Source of the DNA: a virus
Reading direction: 5' to 3' (one strand)
Virus record (IMG/VR): IMGVR_UViG_3300033153_008198
Coordinates: 1-35,396 of that record
Length of the DNA: 35,396 bases
Shown piece after piece: positions 1 to 4,395 of the stretch. Made by a program: the position numbers and the translations under genes. The notes beneath the pieces were generated by a model that did not search any database, was not told the DNA's origin, and was given only the letters and a program-made list of their open reading frames with translations. The stretch's first letter is position 1. The number at the start of each line of letters is the position of its first letter.

Positions 1-63
1 AGCTTTATTCATTGGAAAGATCTTTGGCAGTAATGATATGTACTTTTCAGGCATACTCCTTTT
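1..63. repeat. Terminal direct repeat, copy 1
   Basis: The first 63 bases are identical to bases 35334-35396. An exact overlap of odd length at both contig ends is what an assembler leaves when a circular or terminally redundant molecule is closed on itself. It is more likely an assembly overlap than a biological terminal repeat. A gene reads continuously across the joined ends, which supports a complete genome. Confidence 0.95.
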
Positions 64-189
64 GCCGTTTATAAGCTGTCCTGCGTATGATTCTGACACT
101 CTTAGTATTTGAGCTACATATCTTTTAGTAATTTTGTTGTTGATTAAAAAACGATTCGCTTTGTCTGATTGTTCTTTTGAAAATTGCAT
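1..189 (-). CDS. Small HTH transcriptional regulator, N-terminal part (gene crosses the contig junction)
   Basis: The start ATG is at 189, with AGGAGA seven bases upstream. It encodes 63 codons down to base 1. Joined to the other contig end it runs on for 13 more codons to a TAA at 35292, giving a 76-residue protein. Residues about 20-50 (ITKRYVAQILRVSESYAGQL, then INGKR) look like a Cro/CI-type helix-turn-helix in which the recognition helix follows VSESY. The gene is first in a leftward unit that continues into the small zinc protein, annealing protein and SSB genes. Two near-perfect palindromes sit directly upstream, so autoregulation is likely (inference). Whether it is a repressor or a Cro-like protein cannot be told from the sequence. 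Confidence 0.85.
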   Translation of the reverse strand, partial: MQFSKEQSDKANRFLINNKITKRYVAQILRVSESYAGQLINGKRSMPEKYISLLPKIFPMNKA

Positions 190-218
190 AATTATATCTC
201 CTGTTAAAAGTTAAACCT

Positions 219-242
219 AAACTATGCTAATTAGTATAGTTT
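219..242. promoter_or_regulatory. Operator O1 for the junction HTH regulator
   Basis: A 24-base near-perfect palindrome with half-sites AAACTATGC and GTATAGTTT around a short AT centre. It shares half-sites with O2 31 bp away (about three helical turns, same face of the DNA). It overlaps the predicted -10 of the leftward HTH promoter, so a bound dimer would block transcription. The binding protein is inferred. Confidence 0.7.
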
Positions 243-247
243 GTAAA
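219..247 (-). promoter_or_regulatory. Leftward promoter of the junction HTH gene
   Basis: On the minus strand TTTACA (247-242) is followed after 17 bases by TAGTTT (224-219). The -10 is weak, as expected for a regulated promoter, and it lies inside operator O1. The predicted transcript would carry an AGGAGA ribosome site before the ATG at 189. Confidence 0.45.
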
Positions 248-249
248 AT

Positions 250-272
250 AAACTATACTATTTGTATAGTTT
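250..272. promoter_or_regulatory. Operator O2 for the junction HTH regulator
   Basis: A 23-base palindrome with half-sites AAACTATAC and GTATAGTTT, the same as in O1. It lies between the leftward promoter and a possible rightward promoter at 277-305, so it could control both. A shorter direct repeat TTAAACCTA flanks the pair at 211-219 and 285-293. Confidence 0.7.
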
Positions 273-276
273 AGTA

Positions 277-305
277 TTGACGGGTTAAACCTAGTAGTTT
301 AGTTT
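277..305 (+). promoter_or_regulatory. Possible rightward promoter next to operator O2
   Basis: TTGACG (277-282), 17 bases, then TAGTTT (300-305). The -10 hexamer and spacing match those of the divergent leftward promoter. Predicted transcription would start near 312 and run straight into the terminator at 338-385. Confidence 0.4.
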
Positions 306-311
306 GCGTCT

Positions 312-385
312 ACACAAAAACCACCCCTGTCTTTGTGAAGAACGACTCTGTTATTCTTAATTGACTAATAGAGTCGTTCTTTTTT
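312..385 (+). ncRNA. Possible short RNA (~74 nt) or attenuated leader
   Basis: It is bounded by the predicted start of the 277-305 promoter and the strong intrinsic terminator at 338-385. It holds no ORF of useful length. Its position beside the regulator operators recalls short terminated control-region RNAs of lambdoid phages, but this is inference from layout only. It could equally be an attenuator leader for the genes at 536 onward. Confidence 0.35.
338..385 (+). terminator. Strong intrinsic terminator
   Basis: Arms 338-353 and 366-381 pair over 16 positions (core AAGAACGACTCT with AGAGTCGTTCTT, plus one G-T wobble) around a 12-base loop. A T-tract follows (377-385). The T-tract is on the plus strand only, so it acts rightward. 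No coding gene lies immediately upstream on this strand. Confidence 0.8.
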
Positions 386-440
386 AGTTTACACTTCATA
401 ATTTCTGCTTAAACTTTGATATAAGTTTTCGCGAACTCAA

Positions 441-520
441 TTAAATTTAGCCGAGCAATCGGGTAGAATATTAGACCCTTACTCTTATCTTGCGAAAACT
501 TAGAGTAAGGGTCTGCTTTT
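441..520 (+). promoter_or_regulatory. Leader module A: palindromic promoter followed by a 5' stem-loop
   Basis: TTAAAT (441-446), 17 bases, TAGAAT (464-469). Between them is the palindrome CCGAGCAATCGG (451-462), which could be an operator. A 13-bp perfect stem follows (473-485 with 502-514, AGACCCTTACTCT and its complement), then GCTTTTA. A transcript starting near 476 would have this terminator-like hairpin as its 5' end. The same order recurs at 2515-2583 and 4442-4526; module B repeats GCCGAGCAATCGG exactly. Confidence 0.5.
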
Positions 521-535
521 ATCAGGGGTGGTAAA

Positions 536-691
536 ATGCCTGTAAGATTCATTAAGCCATCACCTATTAAAAGCGTAAGTTTATTAGCCCTCAACTTATT
601 AAACAAAGGGTTAACAGTCTACAACCGTAGAGCGCAAGTGCTGTATGCGATGAGTATGCAGTTAAGGGACTTGGGAGATTTGGGCAGCTAA
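536..691 (+). CDS. Small protein of unknown function (51 aa)
   Basis: ATG at 536 follows GGGGTGG with good spacing, directly downstream of leader module A. The product begins MPVRFIKPSPIKSVSL, is basic with a Leu-rich centre, and ends LRDLGDLGS. I recognise no family. It is shorter than usual ORF cut-offs and would be missed by many gene callers. The leader stem-loop places it first in its transcript, so it may be an early product. No signal peptide or clear membrane segment is seen. The minus-strand ORF across the same bases starts with TTG, has no ribosome site and is treated as a shadow. Confidence 0.55.
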   Translation: MPVRFIKPSPIKSVSLLALNLLNKGLTVYNRRAQVLYAMSMQLRDLGDLGS

Positions 692-953
692 TTCACTTAG
701 AACAACCTATAGCAAGGTAAGTAACGTAGCGTGCGATAGATATTCCCATTTAAGATAGTTCGTTAAGATAGATAGACTGTTTCGCTAGGCTATTCTGAAA
801 AGAAGATGCCGACGGTTGGTTGGTTGTTCCTTGACTAATGTGGTGAGAGAAAAAATAGGCGCTTCAGATTTATTTATATACCGAATGTTTAAGTCTAATA
901 CGCAAGTGTGGAAGAATACCACCTTAAGCCTTGCTATACCCAGAGGAGATGTC
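692..953. other. Gap without a convincing gene
   Basis: The frame of the HNH gene stays open back to about 816 but offers only TTG/GTG starts without a ribosome site, plus one ATG near 885. The gap contains two copies of TTAAGATAG (750-758 and 763-771). I see no tRNA, promoter pair or terminator I would defend. Confidence 0.4.
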
Positions 954-1598
954 ATGGTTTTGAAGAAAAGAGAAAAGAAAAAGTCCAAAAAGTCCAAGAA
1001 GCCTAAGAAGTCAGTGAAGCGCCCAATTAAGTGTCCATTATGCAAGCAGACAAGGAGCCAGCGGTCCATGGTTAGAGGGTACTGTGACTGCTGTGCAATT
1101 AAAAAAATAGAGCGTAAAGTCATTTTGCTGAATGGCGAAGAGCACTCTGCAGATGTCGAAGTATATAAACAGCACGAAGAGTGCAAGCGTATATTTGAAG
1201 AAAAAGAAGTATTGGCAAAATCGGAAAAAGCTTTAATTGAATGTCGAAGAGCAGAAAAGCAAAAAACAAAGAAGGCCCTAGAAAGAGCAAGCGACGAGCG
1301 AAATGAAAATTATGCTGCATTAACAATAACTCACAAAAAATCTCGCATACCTAAAAAAGATAGACGAGCATTCTTGGCATCGAATGAATGGAAGAGATTA
1401 AGATATTTAACTTTTAAAGAGCAAGGCAAGCAATGCAATTGTTGCGGAGAAAGCGGCAAAAGAGCGATTTATCATGTGGATCATATTAAACCGATGTCAC
1501 TTTACTGGAACTTGAGGGCTAATCCTAAAAATTTACAAATACTATGCGAACATTGCAATCTTGGTAAAAGCAACATTGACACTACTGATTGGAGATAA
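954..1598 (+). CDS. HNH endonuclease with lysine-rich N-terminus
   Basis: The start is set at ATG 954 because AGAGGAGA lies just upstream; earlier in-frame starts lack a ribosome site. The 214-residue product has three parts. Residues 1-23 are an extreme Lys tract (KKREKKKSKKSKKPKK), probably for DNA contact or a disordered linker. Residues 27-47 hold a CPLC...CDCC zinc knuckle. Residues 75-125 are a charged helix. Residues 150-207 are a McrA-type HNH domain, with zinc pairs C161/C164 and C198/C201, the His-rich strand YHVDHIKP (H174, D176, H177) and the Asn of PKNLQIL. HNH proteins often sit near terminases and assist packaging cuts; here terminase is about 4 kb away with genes on both strands between, so a free-standing mobile or host-directed nuclease is equally possible. 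Its stop overlaps the next ORF as TAATG. Confidence 0.85.
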   Translation: MVLKKREKKKSKKSKKPKKSVKRPIKCPLCKQTRSQRSMVRGYCDCCAIKKIERKVILLNGEEHSADVEVYKQHEECKRIFEEKEVLAKSEKALIECRRAEKQKTKKALERASDERNENYAALTITHKKSRIPKKDRRAFLASNEWKRLRYLTFKEQGKQCNCCGESGKRAIYHVDHIKPMSLYWNLRANPKNLQILCEHCNLGKSNIDTTDWR

Positions 1599-1603
1599 TG
1601 AAA

Positions 1604-1870
1604 ATGAATGAAGAGATTGAAGAGTGGGAAGGGTATTGGGAAATGAGAGACCATTTCACTGAAATGAGAGAGGAGGAGTTGGTTATTGAATCTCTAGTTA
1701 TTCTAGGCCACCCCAAATACCAAAAGACCCCATATACAAAAATGGTTATTAGTGTTTGCAATAAATGGTTGCTAATAGAAAAGATGTCATTTAGGCAGAG
1801 ATTTGCACTTATTAATCATTGCGCATTCGCTCATAGTGATTCACCAAAGAGCGTCAATATTATGGAGTAG
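1604..1870 (+). CDS. Small acidic protein of unknown function (88 aa)
   Basis: ATG 1604 is preferred over ATG 1598 because GGAG (1591-1594) is correctly spaced from it; starting at 1598 would give a TAATG overlap with the nuclease gene. The N-terminus is strongly acidic (NEEIEEWEGYWEMRDHFTEM) and is followed by a mixed helical body containing Trp and Cys. No known domain is recognised. The gene is between the HNH gene and a short basic gene, in the same direction and almost without gaps, so the three are probably co-transcribed. Confidence 0.6.
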   Translation: MNEEIEEWEGYWEMRDHFTEMREEELVIESLVILGHPKYQKTPYTKMVISVCNKWLLIEKMSFRQRFALINHCAFAHSDSPKSVNIME

Positions 1871-1873
1871 AGT

Positions 1874-2068
1874 ATGAAAAGCGGACTACAGGAATTCATG
1901 AAGAAAACATGGCCTGAGAAAAAGATCGCATTGTTAAGAGAGGCTTGGCCATATCGTGATGCTAGACCTGAAAGCGTTAAAGACAAGTCTTGTCGTATGC
2001 GGATTAGATATCACCAGATGCTACAAGAGTTGAGAATGGAATATAACAAAGTGAATAAATCAAACTAA
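1874..2068 (+). CDS. Small basic protein of unknown function (64 aa)
   Basis: ATG 1874 has GGAG seven bases upstream, overlapping the end of the previous gene. The product is rich in Lys, Arg and Trp (FMKKTWPEKKIALLREAWPY) and predicted helical. It resembles in style small DNA-binding or SANT/GcrA-like helices, but I cannot assign a family. Its last nine bases overlap the 3' end of the convergent RusA-like gene. Confidence 0.6.
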   Translation: MKSGLQEFMKKTWPEKKIALLREAWPYRDARPESVKDKSCRMRIRYHQMLQELRMEYNKVNKSN

Positions 2069-2461
2069 AGGAATGATTTCAATTGCTACATGCGGATCAT
2101 TCTTTTTAACTTCACCTGTATAGTAATGTGATGCAATAATATAATTATCATTATCATCCTCAACGCAACCCAACTCTACTAGCGAGTCAGCAAAAAACTT
2201 CTCATGAATTGAAAGCACGTTAGCGCGGTCTACACGTCTTTTATCTTTCCGATGCATGGTAAGTCGCAATTCAAATTTAGAAAGTTTTAAATGGGCAATC
2301 TGTGACGATATGAGTGCTTTGTATTTAATCTTGAGGTTGTTATTCACTTGGAAGCAAATATTGCGATATACGTTGAGATTTAAATAGTATCTTTTAACCT
2401 TTCTAACGCCTAGCTCAATATATAAAGGCGACTTGATTATAATTTTGTTATTGATTTCCAT
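2060..2461 (-). CDS. RusA-like Holliday junction resolvase
   Basis: A 133-residue protein from ATG 2461; the open frame further upstream has only a TTG start. RusA enzymes are dimeric metal-dependent nucleases that cut four-way DNA junctions in phage recombination. Seen here: an N-terminal SPLYIELG strand followed by KRYYLNLNVYRN, and the C-terminal signature RRVDRANVLSIHEKFFADSL then VELGCVEDDNDNYI (residues 75-107). By family knowledge the acidic site in E. coli RusA is RDLDN plus a later Asp. D78, D92 and D102/D103 are candidates here, but the second Asp of the first motif is Ala80. No ribosome site is visible and a promoter places the start of transcription next to the ATG, so the mRNA may be leaderless. 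Confidence 0.75.
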   Translation of the reverse strand: MEINNKIIIKSPLYIELGVRKVKRYYLNLNVYRNICFQVNNNLKIKYKALISSQIAHLKLSKFELRLTMHRKDKRRVDRANVLSIHEKFFADSLVELGCVEDDNDNYIIASHYYTGEVKKNDPHVAIEIIPLV

Positions 2462-2469
2462 TAGTAGAT

Positions 2470-2497
2470 ATTGTAGATCAATAGCAAGGACTAGCAA
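2470..2497 (-). promoter_or_regulatory. Leftward promoter of the RusA-like gene
   Basis: On the minus strand TTGCTA (2497-2492), 16 bases, TACAAT (2475-2470). The predicted start is near 2463, two bases before the ATG at 2461, which fits the absence of a ribosome binding site. Confidence 0.5.
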
Positions 2498-2514
2498 CCT
2501 CAAAATTACATTCT

Positions 2515-2583
2515 TTTTGCCGAGCAATCGGTTAAATATTATAGGCCCTCATTTATCTTTGCTAGACCTTATGGGGGCTTATT
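2515..2583 (+). promoter_or_regulatory. Leader module B: palindrome, -10 and 5' stem-loop
   Basis: GCCGAGCAATCGG (2519-2531) is an exact copy of the palindrome in module A. It is followed by TATTAT (2537-2542) as a -10. A 10-bp stem follows (AGGCCCTCAT at about 2543-2552 with ATGGGGGCTT, two wobbles) and then a T-rich run. The predicted mRNA start is at the stem. The next gene begins about 15 bases later with its own ribosome site. No good -35 is seen. Confidence 0.5.
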
Positions 2584-2595
2584 TTGTGAGGATAT

Positions 2596-2835
2596 ATGCG
2601 ACATGGATGTGAATTATGCGAATTAATGGGCAAAGATTGTAACACTATCGGGTGTGAGACTGCCAAAGTTCAAGCACAAGTCGATAAGCTCTTTACAGAA
2701 GTGGGTAGAGCATTTCATATCACATGGTTGTCAAATTGGTTGTTGCGCAGATTGACCGATAGGAAAATAAAGAGAGCTAGTAGAAAGAAATTAGCAAATA
2801 TCAAAAAGGTACTTAGAGGCTTATCAAATGGGTAA
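2596..2835 (+). CDS. Small Cys-rich protein of unknown function (79 aa)
   Basis: ATG 2596 follows GAGGATAT. The first 20 residues carry five cysteines (CELC, then CNTIGC), a possible zinc site. The rest is basic and helical, ending RASRKKLANIKKVLRGLSNG. It is first in a three-gene rightward unit downstream of leader module B and overlaps the next gene by eight bases. Small cysteine-pair proteins of this kind are common among early phage gene products that bind host proteins or nucleic acid. No specific function can be given. Confidence 0.65.
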   Translation: MRHGCELCELMGKDCNTIGCETAKVQAQVDKLFTEVGRAFHITWLSNWLLRRLTDRKIKRASRKKLANIKKVLRGLSNG

Positions 2836-3052
2836 CGTAGAACTTAAAACACACTTACAAATATCAGACTCGAAGTTGGCATGTGGGAAATCGATTTATT
2901 ACAATACTGAGTACTCTACCCAGCTAAAAGATATTACGTGTCAGACTTGTCAGGAGTCTTACATGGCAGAGGTTGGCGTTAGAAGATATAGATCATATGA
3001 AGTTGAAACAGAGACTATTGAAGAGTCTTGGAAAAAGGTGGTTACGAGATGA
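2828..3052 (+). CDS. Small zinc-ribbon-like protein (74 aa)
   Basis: ATG 2828 lies inside the end of the preceding gene. The product has the pattern H-x(9)-LACG...TCQTC (residues 9-41), like a widespread group of tiny phage proteins with His, CG and a C-terminal CxxC that probably bind one zinc. The C-terminal third is charged (ETETIEESWKK). It overlaps the next start by ATGA, so translation is probably coupled. The role is unknown. Confidence 0.65.
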   Translation: MGNVELKTHLQISDSKLACGKSIYYNTEYSTQLKDITCQTCQESYMAEVGVRRYRSYEVETETIEESWKKVVTR

Positions 3053-3435
3053 AAGTATTATTAAAATCGATTCCTGAACTTATGGAAACTTATAACGGTT
3101 ATTTTCATGAATGCGGGAGTTTTATTATAGAACGTGATCCTATTTATATAGAACGTGATCCTATTTATATAGAAGAACGGGCGGATACTCACTACTCTTT
3201 TTCAAACGAATCTCTGCATAAATTTGGAGCAGTTGTTGAACTGGATACGTGGATGATTTCAGAGATAGTCAAAAAAGATATTGAAGAAGAAACATTCACC
3301 ATGGAAGCGTGGCTTATTGGATGGGACGACAATGAAGAAGAGCTTGTTTGGGTAAGAGAGAATACGTGGACAGTTGATGATGCTGTTATATCGGCCATTC
3401 GTATCCCATCTGAAGATAAGAAAATAACATTGTAA
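3049..3435 (+). CDS. Acidic protein of unknown function with internal tandem repeat (128 aa)
   Basis: ATG 3049 overlaps the previous stop (ATGA); an in-frame TTG further upstream is not needed. The protein is acidic, with many Glu and Trp (MEAWLIGWDDNEEELVW). Residues about 26-41 contain the repeated heptapeptide IERDPIY, caused by a 21-bp tandem duplication. I recognise no domain. It is last in the 2596-3435 unit, followed by a non-coding stretch with a terminator-like stem. Confidence 0.65.
   Translation: MKVLLKSIPELMETYNGYFHECGSFIIERDPIYIERDPIYIEERADTHYSFSNESLHKFGAVVELDTWMISEIVKKDIEEETFTMEAWLIGWDDNEEELVWVRENTWTVDDAVISAIRIPSEDKKITL
3126..3173 (+). repeat. 21-bp tandem repeat inside a coding region
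   Basis: Two perfect 21-bp units (3126-3146 and 3147-3167) plus the first six bases of a third. Each unit keeps the reading frame and adds seven residues (IERDPIY), so unit number could vary between isolates without breaking the gene. Confidence 0.9.
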
Positions 3436-3499
3436 TCTTTACACACTCCATTGCTAATAATTCAATTTAGAGTAAACTTGATACAACGCGAACATATAT

Positions 3500-3549
3500 A
3501 GCGTGGGGGATCTAGTTATTATGTTTTACTTTTCCTCCACGCTTTATTA
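3500..3549 (+). terminator. Stem-loop with T-rich tail, terminator-like
   Basis: Arms 3500-3510 and 3533-3543 (GCGTGGGGGA with TCCTCCACGC, one G-T wobble) pair over 11 bp around a 22-base loop, and TTTATTAAT follows. It lies 65 bases after the stop at 3435, so it can end that unit. It also follows an AT-rich TATATA (3495-3500) and may be a fourth, weaker member of the leader stem-loop group. Confidence 0.6.
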
Positions 3550-3556
3550 ATCTCTG

Positions 3557-3586
3557 TTCAGAGAGACTTCTCGCAATTCCTATAAT
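3557..3586 (+). promoter_or_regulatory. Possible rightward promoter
   Basis: TTCAGA (3557-3562), 18 bases, consensus TATAAT (3581-3586). Inverted 9-bp arms AGAGAGACT (3560-3568) and AGTCTCTCT (3618-3626) flank it and could be half-sites for a bound regulator. It would drive the ORF at 3674. Confidence 0.45.
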
Positions 3587-3673
3587 AATAAAACAACTAG
3601 CAGAAAAAAATCAGAGCAGTCTCTCTATTTCCATGTCATAATTAAATTATTACCCTTCAAAAAAGGTAAGACC

Positions 3674-3928
3674 ATGGATGATCTTGTTTTGCGTACTAAA
3701 TTCCGAATTCAGGAATTAAAAGAATTAATCGATATCCGAAGAGAGAGCATTGACAATCTTGGTGATCGCTATAACTCTCTCATCGCCAGAAACAATAGAG
3801 AGATCAAGTTCTTCAAAGGTCTCTTGCAAGTCAACGTCTACATTCTTGCTAAGTTGAAGGGCCAACCATTTACAGGCATTAGGGATACTTTGAAAGACAT
3901 CGACAAGGATGTTTACTTCCCTATCTGA
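3674..3928 (+). CDS. Possible small helical protein, antisense to 3725-3955
   Basis: ATG 3674 follows AAAGGTAAG and lies downstream of a TATAAT promoter. The 84-residue product is basic and helical, with a probable coiled coil (residues 8-45, FRIQELKELIDIRRESIDNL), and no known domain. Most of its length is antisense to the minus-strand gene 3725-3955, which also has a start and ribosome site. By my count of third codon positions, about 46% are G/C against about 41% for the opposing frame, so composition does not exclude either. It may be a true antisense-overlapping gene or a shadow. Confidence 0.45.
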   Translation: MDDLVLRTKFRIQELKELIDIRRESIDNLGDRYNSLIARNNREIKFFKGLLQVNVYILAKLKGQPFTGIRDTLKDIDKDVYFPI

Positions 3929-3955
3929 CAATCTTACTGATCTTACTTTGCGCAT
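3725..3955 (-). CDS. Small protein of unknown function, third gene of the leftward triad (76 aa)
   Basis: ATG 3955 has a strong AAAGGAG at good spacing, inside the end of the preceding leftward gene (35-bp overlap). The product starts MRKVRSVRLSDREVNILVDV, has one Trp-Leu-rich helix and an acidic C-terminal half. The opening (R/V-rich strand, then a helix) is reminiscent of ribbon-helix-helix or short antitoxin-like folds, but this is only an impression. No terminator is visible after its stop on the minus strand. Confidence 0.62.
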   Translation of the reverse strand: MRKVRSVRLSDREVNILVDVFQSIPNACKWLALQLSKNVDVDLQETFEELDLSIVSGDERVIAITKIVNALSSDID

Positions 3956-4145
3956 AAAACTCCTTTATTCTCTCTCTTCTATCTTTGATACATAATAGAA
4001 TCCCAATTACATATTTGTGCTCAATCCCCGAGACACTGGATCTCCCGAGAGAGTGCATAAACTTTTCAAACATCTCTAGTTCAAAGGGGTTCATCTCTGG
4101 GAGATCTCCTAGAAGTGAATTAATTATTTTATTCATCATCATGAT
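3921..4145 (-). CDS. Small protein of unknown function, second gene of the leftward triad (74 aa)
   Basis: Several in-frame starts are stacked here (GTG 4151, ATG 4145, 4142, 4139); ATG 4145 is chosen, overlapping the end of the upstream gene, so coupling is likely. The product has an acidic N-terminal helix (LGDLPEMNPFELEMFEKFMH) and a hydrophobic HKYVIGILLCI segment before a basic tail (KDRRERIKEFYAQSK). The hydrophobic stretch is too short and interrupted for a confident membrane helix. No family is recognised. Confidence 0.6.
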   Translation of the reverse strand: MMMMNKIINSLLGDLPEMNPFELEMFEKFMHSLGRSSVSGIEHKYVIGILLCIKDRRERIKEFYAQSKISKIVR

Positions 4146-4290
4146 CACCATCTTCGATTATTTCGATTACAACATTTTTCTCACCAAAAAATTCGATAAG
4201 CCGACGCTTCATAATCTCTACTAGTTCAGAGTTATGCAGAACCTCTTCCATTTCAGTGTTTTTAACTGTGATTTTGTATGTAGTTGCCAT
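4129..4290 (-). CDS. Small protein of unknown function, first gene of the leftward triad (53 aa)
   Basis: ATG 4290 follows AGGAGA. The product reads MATTYKITVKNTEMEEVLHN at the start, continues SELVEIMKRRLIEFFGEKNV, and ends in a very acidic run (EIIEDGDHDDE). An N-terminal strand followed by a helix and a second strand suggests a compact alpha/beta fold. A good promoter lies at 4342-4370, 50 bases upstream, so this is the head of a three-gene leftward operon. It is shorter than 60 residues and easily missed. Function unknown. Confidence 0.65.
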   Translation of the reverse strand: MATTYKITVKNTEMEEVLHNSELVEIMKRRLIEFFGEKNVVIEIIEDGDHDDE

Positions 4291-4341
4291 GATGGTCTCC
4301 TGGGTATGTATTACACTTATATTTTAACACTGTATTGCGTC

Positions 4342-4370
4342 ATAATATAGCCTAAAATTGGGCATTGCAA
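4342..4370 (-). promoter_or_regulatory. Leftward promoter of the triad
   Basis: On the minus strand TTGCAA (4370-4365), exactly 17 bases, TATTAT (4347-4342). This is one of the best sigma70-type matches in the window. Its start near 4335 leaves a 45-base leader before the AGGAGA site. Confidence 0.6.
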
Positions 4371-4395
4371 TAATATCAATGAGTTATGTAACACT

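Noticed and set aside
409-606. Minus-strand 65-residue ORF antisense to the 536-691 gene
   Set aside because: TTG start, no ribosome site, and it runs through the leader module stem; treated as a shadow.
600-800. Possible tRNA or structured RNA
   Set aside because: No cloverleaf with a GGTTCGA-type T arm or CCA end could be built by eye.
816-953. Extended N-terminus of the HNH protein (TTG start)
   Set aside because: The frame is open but lacks a ribosome site; ATG 954 has AGAGGAGA and a typical start.
785-1326. Minus-strand ORFs under the HNH gene
   Set aside because: Mirror of the Lys-rich plus-strand codons (Phe/Leu-rich peptides), no ribosome site.
3985-4224. Plus-strand 79-residue ORF over the leftward triad
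   Set aside because: Shadow of the minus-strand genes, which have a promoter, ribosome sites and overlapping starts.
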